DNA of 64,000 nt from Gigantopelta aegis (lineage: Eukaryota > Mollusca > Gastropoda > Neomphalida > Peltospiridae): contig NC_054704.1 of NCBI RefSeq assembly GCF_016097555.1, forward strand, positions 46,397,026 through 46,461,025. Reading direction: 5' to 3'. Below, piece after piece: positions 54,601 to 64,000 of this stretch. The notes under the pieces are model-generated. The model had not been told where the DNA came from and made no database searches. It worked only from the letters and a program-made list of their open reading frames with translations. A program made the translations under genes and the position numbers. Position 1 is the first letter of the stretch. Every line of letters starts with the position of its first letter.

Positions 54601-55077
54601 TCTATGGAAGATCGTTCCATTTCTTGAACCTGAAGCTGGACTTGGCGACACGAAATGACTACCTATAGGATGTGCGGTACATGTTTGATTGGACTGAGGT
54701 CCGGGGACTGAGATGGTTAAACCATTCGCACTATGGTTTTCTGTTAACGATAGTCCGTAAACGATCCTAGTATGATGTGGACGTGCATTGATGTCTATGA
54801 AGATGAAATTAGAAGCTAAAACACCTGCATATTAAATACAGTGACGTAGCGAGGGGGTGAGGGCATGTACGGGGTCTATAGCCCCCTCCAAACCTTTTTG
54901 TTCAGTGTTTTTACTGTTAATAAAATCATACATATATATATATATAGTTACATGTATACATAGTGTGAGATGCCCACCACCCCACCAATATAAATATAAA
55001 ATCCTGGCTACTCCAGTGATAAAACATATATGGTGAAACATTTCATACAGGTCTGTATTAAAGAATGACCCAGCTGG

Positions 55078-55092
55078 CCCCCCCCCCCCCCC
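55078..55092. repeat. poly-C tract followed by (AC)n
   Basis: About 15 C, then seven AC units. The Gly-rich minus-strand frame across it is an artefact. Confidence 0.9.
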
Positions 55093-55461
55093 CACACACA
55101 CACACAATGGTAGCAGCCATAGTTCACCAACAATTTTGCACTCACTGGAACGATTATCAGTAAACTTAAAGTATATAGTTAATCAAAAGGTCAGAAATAT
55201 GTATGATCTTTAACAAACTTTGTGTCATTTAACCTTTAATATCTGGCACCGTTATGTCAGTCATTTTTCAACTAAGCATACTAGTTTTAAATAAAATTAT
55301 AATTCGTGCCCCTTCACCCCCACCCTCTATTTTAGAGTAGATTTGTCGTGTTGTTGAATATAATAGAAAAGCGAACTAACGTTATGCCAACTACATACAA
55401 TGTATAATTCACATTTATCGACTGGGAATTTTACAATTAGTACTAGGTGGTAGAAATTCAT

Positions 55462-55531
55462 CCAATCTAATTAAAATTAGCTCCACTATTACATGTGGTA
55501 GACCAGTAGTGCTACTTTTAATCAGATTGAA
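55462..55531. mobile_element. 70-bp internally deleted MITE
   Basis: AATCTAATTAAAATTAGCTC, CACTATTACATGTGG, ACCAGTAGTGCTACTTTTAA and TCAGATTGAA are the two ends of the 51981-52188 element joined together. Confidence 0.68.
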
Positions 55532-55873
55532 ATAAATCAGACTTACCAACATTATATATATATACGTGAATGAGGGAGAGGGTAGAAAACCATTTTCGGG
55601 ATATATACATATTTTTACGTTTATTTATGATAAATAACTACTAAGTAATCGATTCCACACGTAATATTTGAATAAATTATTCTGGAATAGCGAACTTGTA
55701 CCTTGCAGACTAGTTTTTATACCAAACCAATCTTCAAGATACGCATTGTGGCGAGATTATTAGGTACAACTAACCGATAAATATTTAGCTTCACTGCTTA
55801 GACCTGTTTTGAAGTGTTGCACTCAAAATCGCTCGATATCTTTGTCTCTTATTCAATCCCACGTGAAGCTGAA

Positions 55874-55937
55874 ATGGACAATAGAGGGAATTCTACGTGT
55901 CTCTATATTGAGCAAAAAGATGTTGGTAGAATCATTG
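55874..55937 (+). CDS. second KH first-exon (paralogue of the KH/CCHC gene exon 1)
   Basis: ATG at 55874 opens MDNRGNSTCLYIEQKDVGRIIG, against SGNSTSFYIEQKDVGRIIG in the gene at 34927. The donor CATTG-GTAAAA and its phase (1) are the same. Nucleotide changes are mostly silent (GAG/GAA, GGT/GGC, AGA/CGG), so the reading frame was under selection after the duplication. The Arg/Gly-rich start is missing. No GKGGSKIR exon was found in the remaining 8 kb, so the gene either continues beyond the window (intron 1 of the first copy is 1.9 kb) or this is a stranded exon. Confidence 0.7.
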
Positions 55938-56035
55938 GTAAAATCATTTTATTCATTCTTGTTAAAAGCTTTTTCACTTTCATTTTAACATTATTCCAAG
56001 AAGACAATCAAACCTTTAGACCCACGATTTTTACA

Positions 56036-56884
56036 CAGGGTTTCTGCCAGGGAGAGTGTAAAATGCGTATGGCGCCATTATTATGGCCATGCGGCATGCT
56101 CAATTATTTTTTTGTAGTTTATTTTTTTAAGTTAACCTTTTGCAAATTTTAATTACTCTTATCGTTACTGTATAATTTTCCTAACCCTAACGCTGCCTAT
56201 CCCTTTTTTTTCTGGTGGGAGGCCCCCCCATACCACTGTTACCAGGGTTGAAAATTAACATGAAATTGAAAACCATGGTCACTGATGGTGACATGCCACA
56301 TGGTCGCCAGCAAGGCCACTTGACGAAAAAGCTTACTGGCCCTTCTCAAATTCAACTAGCCCTACAATTATCACATTGAAATTTAACTGCACAACCAATT
56401 TAACTGCATCTTGTTTTCAACCCTGTATTAAAAATGAGATTTAATATGTATAATTTAATGGTACTTTGTAAAGAATTTTTTTTTTTTATTTATACTGGAT
56501 TTCTTTTTCAATTTGTATTGAGGCAACCAGACTATATACAGTGAGCACGTGGTCATTATTCAACAAAAAATATTCTAGTTTTGATTTTGGCTGTGCAGTT
56601 AACTTTCAATGTGATAATTGTTAGGGCTAGTTTAATTTGAGAAGGGCCAGTAAGCTTTTTCATCAACTGGCCCTGCTGGCGACCATGGTTTTCATGTTAA
56701 TTTTCAACCCAGCAGACTCTAAAATCGATGGTCGCCCAACGGACTACCTTTGTAAAATTCTTGGTCGCCCTTAGCCAATAATGGGCAACTGCTAATTTTC
56801 AACCCTGCCATACCCCCTGTTGACTGTGGTTGCATTCAATTCCATAGCACCATACCCAAAAATTAATTTCTGGCAGAAACACTG
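56036..56884. mobile_element. DNA element with CAGGGTTTCTGCCAG inverted ends, hosting another element
   Basis: CAGGGTTTCTGCCAGGG on the left and TTCTGGCAGAAACACTG on the right are inverted. The CAGGGTTGAAAATTA element at 56243-56807 sits inside. GTGTAAAATGCGTATGGCGCC on the left is echoed by GGTATGGCGC-type sequence on the right. No target duplication was fixed. Confidence 0.6.
56243..56807. mobile_element. CAGGGTTGAAAATTA-family copy, rearranged
   Basis: Starts CAGGGTTGAAAATTAACATG and ends TGCTAATTTTCAACCCTG. An inner inverted copy of the left end (GTTTTCATGTTAATTTTCAA) at about 56688-56710 shows that two family members are joined or one is inserted in the other. Confidence 0.7.
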
Positions 56885-57090
56885 GTATATGAGTAGGAGG
56901 TGGTAGGGACCATAGGTATCCCCAACCAATAACACCCAATGTGATAGTATCATGCCACGGATGGGTGAACCAGTTTCGGTGAGCATAAGTTATAATATAA
57001 GGCCAAATAATTAAAAAAAAAGAGTTGGTGATCGTCCCATCCCGTACCTGAAAAATGCGCCCGCCTCTGAATTTATTATATTTTTTATTT

Positions 57091-57260
57091 GGAAAGTGTA
57101 CCGCCCGTTCCCCCCATTAGTTATCGATCTAAAGAGGGATTTTTTGATGGGGTATATATAGAAAAGTGGGGCATGGGGCCCTAACCCTAACTCTATCCCT
57201 AACCCTAACCCTAACCCTAAACTATTATAAATGATGGGGGGAACGGGTGGAGCTCTTGCC
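57091..57260. mobile_element. 170-bp fold-back element with telomere-like loop
   Basis: Inverted ends: GGAAAGTGTACC-GCCCGTTCC and, in complement, GGCAAGAGCTCC-ACCCGTTCC, both running into CCCCAT. The loop has CCCTAACCCTAACTC followed by four more CCCTAA units (about 57179-57220). TTTTATTT flanks both sides (57083-57090 and 57261-57268), though this sequence is of low complexity. Confidence 0.65.
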
Positions 57261-57944
57261 TTTTATTTTGTTAAAAACTTAAAAATGCGTCTCGATAGCT
57301 GCAATTCAACTTTCGTAAGCACCGTAATGGGTTAAACCATCACCATGTCCATCTGGTGGCCAGTGAATGAACTACAACATCCAGGTGCATGCGCTGTTGG
57401 CTGCTACTCCCGCAAACAAAATAGTCTCCAGGCTTTTTCACAGAAAAAACACAAAACAACCTCCCCACTACCCTGGTTTGTGTGATCAAAAGGATGATCA
57501 CCAAATCTTTTTTTATTTATTTGGCCTAAGCATTCGGTTCTAAAGCATATCAATATTTGTAAACAGACAGTTGTTATCCAAATGGCTACCTTTTTACTGG
57601 TCGCTATGTAACCCGAGTACTCTGAATGTAAGACTTGAGAGCTATAGTCCATCCCACAAGAACGTTTTCATACTATGAAATTTACTATAAGTTATTTCTG
57701 AGCTGATTGATTTGCAGATTGCACACATTTATAAATAGTTTATTTCCAAAACACTTTTCTTAAGTCAAACCAAACTGAAGTTATTTACAGTTTTTTTTAT
57801 ATATAGAATGATGAGACTGACATTTGGATGGTTATGATTCTCTCAATAGTCAGGAGACCAAACTATGTAATTTTTTGGCAATCACTGCCCACCAAATAGT
57901 CAGTGATTCATGCTCTAATACCACAACGGTCCTATGTTTGACGT

Positions 57945-58634
57945 CAGTGTTCGAGATTAAAATTTTTGGGCAGTATCTCAGTTGGATACTAACATTTAAA
58001 AATCTGGTATCCCACCTGAGAATTTAGTATTATATGGTATCCCGGTGGGATACTGGGTTCTTGAAGTCTGGTATCCAAAATTAATATCTGGTATCCAGTG
58101 TTCGAGATTAGCGGTATCCCGATATCCCGGGGATACCAGAATTTAATTTTGGATACCAGACTTCAAGAACCCAGTATCCCACTGGGATACCATATAATAA
58201 TGTTGGGTTTTATTTAAATCCTGTGTTGTTGTTTTTTGTTTTTTTCGCTGAAACAATGAAAGTTGTCATTTACTGCCTGGTGAAGTTAAATAACAGTATT
58301 TTCGAGTTCGTACGCAGTCTAATGCTATGCCGTAACAATATCTTCCCAACTCGTACCCTGTCTAATGCTACCCTGGATGTTTCCTCCGTTCAAATGTTAT
58401 TTGAGATGTTATTTGAGATGTTTTTTATGAATTCCATTTAAGTGTGCGGACATGCTTGAAACCTTTGTGGTATATGAGCATGACAAAATTATCTGCTCTG
58501 CACATTTAAGTGGGATACTAAATTATCAGGTGGGATACCAGATTTTGAAATGTTACTATCCAACTGGGATACTGCCCAAAATTATAAATCTCAAACACTG
58601 GGTATCCCCGGGATATCGTTAATCTCGAACACTG
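57945..58634. mobile_element. nested hairpin element with CAGTGTTCGAGATTA ends
   Basis: CAGTGTTCGAGATTA occurs directly at 57945 and 58096. Its complement closes at 58634, with a diverged one (AATCTCAAACACTG) ending at 58600. Between lie many GGTATCCCAC / GTGGGATACC blocks in both orientations, so that 57960-58095 pairs with 58110-58200 and with 58500-58590. About 290 bp (58205-58495) interrupts the second arm. Confidence 0.72.
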
Positions 58635-59686
58635 CTGATACGAATGTGATAACCGTCCAAATGTCCGTCTAGCTCTCTTAGTCAGAGTACTTTGGCTAGT
58701 CGCTATGTAGCAAAGTTTACTGCACATGTATCAAAAACACTACCATGCATCAGCAGTAAATATTGTTAACTAATATTAACTAATAGGCCAATATGTCTCA
58801 GTTTGAGTTAACCGGAAGTCGTTTAACCAACTGTTTAGTTAAGTGAATTATATTAGCGTACCCCATTGGTTACCTGATCAGTTACCTCAGAGTTACGTTG
58901 AAATTATATTTTAAATACATACCGTACAGTATTTTTTTTTTTTATCTCAAACATGAAGTTGAAACAAAATACAAAAGAGAACATTTTACAAAACCGTTTC
59001 AAGTATCTAACAATCAGTCTAAAACATTTAGAAATACTAGTACTGGGTAGTATGTCTGCGTGAATAAACTTCCTGCAGTCGTTAAGTTTCCAAGTTTTAA
59101 TTTCTGAACGTCTACAGGTCATGACATAACTGATTTGCATGTAAATTTAATTTTGCATAACCAACACACAAACAGAACGGCGGTTCGCTTGGAATATTGT
59201 GCCCTGGAACAGACAAAAATAGTTTTTAAAATTAATTTTTCTTTTAAATGACAGTCTTTGAAAATCATAGAAAAAATATATTAAGAAATGTGCCATGTTT
59301 ATGCATGGGTCAAGTTCAATCATGCTTTCTTTGCTAGTATTAACTTTGTTTTTACGAACATGTCTGTGAATGTGACCAACATTTGTTACTTTTCTCATGA
59401 AAAAGGCAACGGCATCAGACTTCTTCAAATGTAAGTTCTGTTGCACACAGATAATACTCTTTATATGCAGTGGTTGCAAAACGAAGTACTAGTAGGCGTT
59501 GCAACTGACAGAGTAGGAGTTGGGGGTTTATTGAGAGCTACACACACTCAGTAATGGGGGCACGCGGGGGGTGGGGGGGCAGGGGGGGCTATATGGGCCG
59601 GAGTCTGTTACCACAGAAGTGTGCAATGTAGTCCACTTGTAATTGCATACAGTTGGTGAAATTGTTGGCCCAAGAATAGAACAAGT
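58635..59686. other. intergenic with dispersed repeat copies
   Basis: A copy of the 41280 repeat lies at about 59080-59210 (CCAAGTTTTAATTTCTGAA, ACAGGTCATGACATAAC). At 59255-59450 lies AGAAATGTGCCA, GTGAATGTGACCAACATTTG, which recurs at about 63325-63480 (AGAAATGTGCCAAGTTT, GTGAATCTGACGGACATTTG). No gene was seen. Confidence 0.5.
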
Positions 59687-60105
59687 ATCACTGAGTGGTT
59701 TTCCGTTTTAAAAACAAGCTATTTTCCGTTTCATGTTTTTGTAAATTCCGTTTCATTTCCATTTCAGACTACAATATGCAATTAACAGTTGAACTAACAC
59801 AAGTTGTGACAAATTAAAGTCCGAACCAAATTGTTAACAACTACAATAAATTACTCTCCTACCTTTAATTTCCGATACATTTCCCCCAAATTTTGTTTAG
59901 ACACAAGTTGTGAAAAAACTATTACAGTGACACAGATTCCACATACGAGACTGTAAAGATGTTGCCAGTGTCGACTTCGCTGAGATAGCATAGGGAAAAA
60001 TGCATGCAGTTTTCTGCCGTCTGCCATTTTGTTTCTTTATGGAATACTCTTCAAGAGGGGTGAAAGCCTCCAAAGTATGTCATAACTAATATAAAATCAA
60101 TGATC

Positions 60106-60137
<32 letters not shown>

Positions 60138-61264
60138 TAATAAAATTAATATGACGTCGCTATTTGTCATTAAATCAAAGTAACCCTACATATTAGTGGC
60201 GAAAAATCAAAGCAAAGGCTACAATTATAATAACTACATAAAGCATGATTGTCTAACAATTAAATGCACTGCAGTTAGTGTTCACAAAACGTAAACATTT
60301 ATTTTTTCCTCTCTGTGACAGTCTAACATCGTCTGCAAATTGAAGTATGTGCATGACACAATGGAAATGAAGTAACACTGCAACGTTCAGCCAGCTGTTT
60401 TTTGCTAAAGGTCTGCAAACACATTTTGACTGGTGGTTCCAGAAATGGTCATTTGGTTGAATGTGTAGCATAAAAATCTGTCTTCCAAGACAAGCGTTAG
60501 CGACAAACCGCTGGCGAAACTTACTCCTGGAAAAAAACCCTGTCCCATCTGCGCGGGCGCAACAGACTAAGCAGTAAACCAGCCCCAAGTTCAGCCAGCA
60601 AACGTTTCGCTAACGACCGGCCTCAGTGGCGTCGTGGCAGGCCATCGGTCTACAGGCTGGTAGGTACTGGGTTCGGATCCCAGTCGAGGCATTGGATTTT
60701 TAATCCAAATACCGACTCCAAACCCTGAGTGAGTGCTCCGCAAGGATCAATGGGTAGGTGTAAACCACTTGCACCGACCAGTGATCCATAACTGGTTCAA
60801 CAAAGGCCATGGTTTGTGCTATCCTGCCTGTGGGAAGCGCAAATAAAAGATCCCTTGCTGCCTGTCGTAAAGAAGAGTAGCCTATGTGGCGACAGCGGGT
60901 TTCCTCTAAAAACAGTGTCAGAATGACCATATGTTTGACGTCCAATAGCCGATGATAAGATTAAAAATCAATGTGCTCTAGTGGCGTCGTTAAATAAAAC
61001 AAACTTTACTTTACGTTTCGCTAACGTTCACGAAGTATTTGACTGGTTCCCAATGTCACCATTTGATTCACCGTAAAGCGCATAATCCAGTCTAGCGTTT
61101 GCCAATAGTACTGCGCACGGATCAATCGTCAGTTTACAGAGTGTGGCAATAGTAAAATAGTATTAATTTTTTTTAACATTGCGGAAAATCGTAATTCCGT
61201 TTCCAAATGTAAATTCCGTTTCACAATGGGAATTCAGTTCTCTAAGTGGGAAATCACTGGGTCT
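59687..61264. mobile_element. second copy of the 11727 DNA element, interrupted by a SINE
   Basis: It runs from GAGTGGTTTTCCGTTTT through CGTCGCTATTTGTCATTAAA, ACTACATAAAGCATGA, AACGTTCAGCCAGC and AATAGTACTGCGCAC to GGGAAATCACTGGGTCT, the order of 11727-13588. The left end is diverged. The protein-like frames shared by the two copies (QRFVAN-CLGR-IF and neighbours) follow the inverted modules and show no domain. Confidence 0.75.
60616..61012 (+). mobile_element. tRNA-derived SINE (family B), 14-bp target duplication
   Basis: ACGTTTCGCTAACG lies at 60602-60615 and 61013-61026. The SINE starts ACCGGCCTCAGTGGCGTCGT, has GGTACTGGGTTCGGATCCC and ATAAAAGATCCCTTGCTGCC, and ends with the family A-type tail TAGTGGCGTCGTTAAATAAA. 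It is therefore a B head with an A-like tail. It lies within the 59687-61264 element and is younger than it. Confidence 0.9.
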
Positions 61265-61302
61265 ACTGTGCTTATGAATCAAATTTAAAAAAAACAAAGG
61301 CA

Positions 61303-61440
61303 ATGAGCAGTGACGGTCGCTGTATTTCGTGGGGAAACTTAAGTTTTCCTGAAGAAATTAACCCATACAAGCCGAACTATACATTCAGACAAGAACCCAG
61401 GAAATATGAACTGGAGTCTGAGCAACTGTGGCGAAAATAG
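61303..61440 (+). CDS. unrecognised small open frame (45 aa), low confidence
   Basis: From ATG at 61303 it reads MSSDGRCISWGNLSF, PEEINPYKPNYTF, RQEPRKYELESEQLWRK and stops at 61440. Composition is protein-like (P/Y/E/K-rich, few Ile/Phe runs), unlike the AT-driven frames around it. Directly after, 61428-61613 in another frame ends in a hydrophobic MPVVGIGGLGLVVVVLIYTI. I recognise no family. It may be a first exon, a small protein or chance. Confidence 0.22.
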   Translation: MSSDGRCISWGNLSFPEEINPYKPNYTFRQEPRKYELESEQLWRK

Positions 61441-61954
61441 ACGTCGGAAATGAGGGTAGTAAACGTCGCATGCGACGCGCGGCTCCTCCTTGTTTTGCAA
61501 CCACTGATATGTGTAACTATAGTATTTGTACTAGACGTTTCTGTTTGGAGATGCCTGTGGTGGGGATTGGGGGTTTGGGACTGGTGGTGGTGGTGCTAAT
61601 CTACACCATTTGAATTTTCATGCACATTGGAAACGGAGACAGTGTCAGTTTAAAGCAGCAATCTCAGACTCTGGCCTCCCCATTTTATAATGTTCATGAA
61701 TCTATAGTACTGAAAACAATGCCATAGTAAAGTCATAGTTTAAAATGGTTTTACTAACAAAATAGCGCTAAGTTCACTTCGAAAATATGGGCTCAGAACT
61801 TTTCAAAACAAAACTTTTCAGTGTTTTATTAATATTAAAGCATGTATGTTGTTCAACAAAACATGTACTTGTAATATTTTATAAGAATTATTTTAAATAG
61901 TTCTAAGACAAATTACAAAATGGAGTCCTCGAGAACATGACGTCATTATCCTGG

Positions 61955-62303
61955 CAGGGCTTATAGAATTTAAAAATCCACAGCCATGGGATCAGTGTTT
62001 TTCTAAAATTTACTAACCACAATTAAAAATTAACTAGCCCTACTTTACATTAATTAATATAGTTTTACTAAATAATAGTTATAATCAGATATGTCACCTA
62101 TAGAGGGAGATAGAGATTAAAAACACTAACATTGGGGGTTTGGGTGCGGTCAGGATTTTACAAAATAAGAATTAACTGCAACATTTGACTACTGTTGGGT
62201 TTTTTTCACTATCCATCAGACATGGCAAGAGTAGTTATTTACTAGCCCAACAATGAATATCACTAGCCCATGGGAGTGGGGCTACCATAATCTAGAAGCC
62301 CTG
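61955..62303. mobile_element. 349-bp MITE with CAGGGCTT(A/C)TAGA ends
   Basis: Left end CAGGGCTTATAGAATTT; right end, in complement, CAGGGCTTCTAGATTATGG. CCTGG flanks both sides (61950-61954 and 62304-62308), a likely 5-bp duplication. A partial copy is at 37347-37590. Confidence 0.78.
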
Positions 62304-62499
62304 CCTGGGCTAGGGACATGACATCATTCGGGTGAACAAGTACTATGCATGTGAGATTTTGTATCACACATATTTTTAATAAAATATGTTTTAATTGCCC
62401 TGTCAGAATTGTCTTTATTACTCTAGTAAGATTGGATGGGCATGTAATAAATATATAAATAGACAGACATCCAGCAAGATTTTTATGTTAAAACATTTA

Positions 62500-62896
62500 T
62501 TAAAGGGACATTCCCGAGTTTGCTGCAATTTTAAAGATGTTATCGACTAACAGAGACTTTTTAACAATTGTAATTACATATCAATATATTTTTCTGCATA
62601 ACATATTAGTGGCTGTATATTAAATGTGCTTCTGATTGTTCTAATATTTGTACTTGATTAAATTTCATTTTATTTCCTAAAATATTTGTTTTTCGTACCT
62701 ACAAAATTATTTGAAGACAACATTCAATTTGGGCTTCTTACAAATATTAAGATGACCAGAAACACATTGAACATACAGACACTGATATTCTAAACAAGAA
62801 AATAGATTTAATACCGGGTACGTAAGTATAATCGTAGAAATATTTTATTAGTTGGAAACATCTTACAATGCAGCAAACTCAGGAATGTCTCTTTAA
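62500..62896. mobile_element. 397-bp TTAA-flanked MITE (AGGGACATTCCCGAGTTTGC ends)
   Basis: TTAA at 62500-62503 and 62893-62896. Inverted ends AGGGACATTCCCGAGTTTGC-TGCA and, in complement, AGAGACATTCCTGAGTTTGC-TGCA, 24 bp with two differences. The interior is AT-rich and non-coding. TTAA duplication points to piggyBac- or Kolobok-type mobilisation. Confidence 0.85.
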
Positions 62897-64000
62897 GAAA
62901 CATATATTTTTGACAAATATCAGTGAAGAGTTTTGTCAGCAGATGATGTGACTTCAATAACTAGAGCTGTATAGCTGATGACAGATAAAAATAAGTTTTA
63001 GAATAAAGGCAGAGCCCTCAAAAGTACCCAGTCTCCGGCGGCAAATCGTCGCCTGAAACAGCTTTTGCCGCCGCCTACCATTCGAGTAAAATTGTTCAAT
63101 TGCTGCATTTAATGGATGGTGACTGATTTGCGCTAACAGAGGCCATGAGAATGCATCTCAGAGGTTCGATTTTTCAAATGTTTCTTGGGGAGGGCCCCCA
63201 GACCCCCCGCTTTGCCCCCTGCTATCATCACTGTTGTAGCCTGCTACTTCTTAAACTATTGAGGGTGCTGTAAAGGTGGGGGGTTTTTCAAGTTAGTCTG
63301 TGAAAATTGTAGAAAAAAAGTTATTGAGAAATGTGCCAAGTTTGAGTGGGGTAAATTCAGTCTTGTTTGAAATCTGCTTTTTTTTTGCAATTTTTATGAA
63401 TATTTCTGTGAATCTGACGGACATTTGCTTTCTTTCCCCACGCAAAAGTCAATGATGTCAGAAATCTTCAATGCATTCATCGAAACGGGTTCCTCACCAG
63501 AAAAAAACTTTAACGGACAATGATTATACTTTATTAAAATGGTAAACAAAAATGTTGATAAAAGGCCTCCTTTGTAAAATTAGTTTTTTCATTTATTTGT
63601 GTTTGTACGCAATCTCTAAGTACGTTATCTAATCCAATATATCTGTTGTGAAACTGATTTGACCGATCAGTTTGACAGAATATATATGATATTGACTGGT
63701 AATTTCTAGTCCGAATTGGACATAGAACACGGGTGCATTTCATAGCATCATAATTGCAAAAAGCCCTTGGTTAGTGTATTTAAATACTTAAATACTTCCT
63801 TCAAGACTATAAAGTCTCTTTTAATGATGATTTAAAAAAAATATTAGTATATTTTTGAAAGCAAGCCCTAGTGTGGGGTAATAATGCTTTTCGTTGTCAT
63901 ATAGATTTACAGATAGTGTCCCTGGTTAAGTAATGTAACTTATTAGTGTCATGACAGAATTATAATAAATGACATGGTCATATCAGTTGTTGTGAGATGT
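62897..64000. other. right-hand end, no recognised gene
   Basis: The block at 63290-63490 is a second copy of a repeat at about 59230-59450. A GCCGCCG-containing inverted block lies near 63033-63075 (CGGCGGCAAA, TTTTGCCGCCGCC). Nothing like the missing exons of the second KH gene is visible. Confidence 0.5.

Overview
This is an AT-rich, intron-rich metazoan nuclear window, very probably from a mollusc and likely a gastropod. The evidence is spliced genes with canonical GT-AG introns, three animal protein families, and tRNA-headed SINEs whose tail carries the AACGACAC / ACATTTGGTAATT core that I associate with molluscan genomes. No bacterial, organellar or viral gene was seen.

Three protein genes can be read exon by exon. 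(1) Bases 1-16,999, plus strand: the 3' half of a SMAP1/SMAP2-type ArfGAP gene. Six coding exons run from 3151 to the stop at 16439. One is a symmetric polyglutamine cassette exon, and one has its splice acceptor multiplied by a 36-bp minisatellite. The ArfGAP domain itself must lie to the left of the window or in exons I cannot recognise. (2) Bases 22,058-30,651, minus strand: a complete four-exon MRGBP gene (NuA4/TIP60 histone acetyltransferase subunit, 224 aa), tail-to-tail with SMAP. (3) Bases 34,927-44,624, plus strand: a complete nine-exon gene for a 212-aa protein with one KH domain, glycine-rich linkers and two CCHC zinc knuckles. It is built partly from microexons of 19, 31, 41 and 47 bp. 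A diverged copy of its first KH exon lies at 55,874-55,937, which suggests a duplicated gene that continues past the right edge or a stranded exon.

The rest is introns and intergenic DNA packed with mobile elements. They are mostly DNA transposons and their short non-autonomous relatives, plus tRNA-derived SINEs. Clear target-site duplications define several: a Mutator-like element with a partial transposase gene (32717-33784, 9-bp duplication); fold-back elements whose inverted arms are built of tandem subrepeats (1335-1771, 31893-32321, 57091-57260), two of them with telomere-like CCCTAA repeats in the loop; an 8-bp-duplication element at 11727-13588 with a second copy at about 59687-61264 that holds a SINE; TTAA-flanked elements at 42514-43214 and 62500-62896; and CAGGG-ended elements with 5-6 bp duplications, one of 1.9 kb in intron 7 of the KH gene. 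From 45 to 64 kb the window is almost entirely such repeats. No LTR retroelement, Polinton or viral remnant was recognised.

The genes do not form a pathway: SMAP acts in membrane traffic, MRGBP in chromatin, and the KH/CCHC protein presumably in RNA binding. The most unusual items are the splice-acceptor minisatellite in SMAP, the helicase-free KH plus double zinc-knuckle gene and its second first exon, and the family of subrepeat-armed fold-back elements linked to a Mutator-like transposon.
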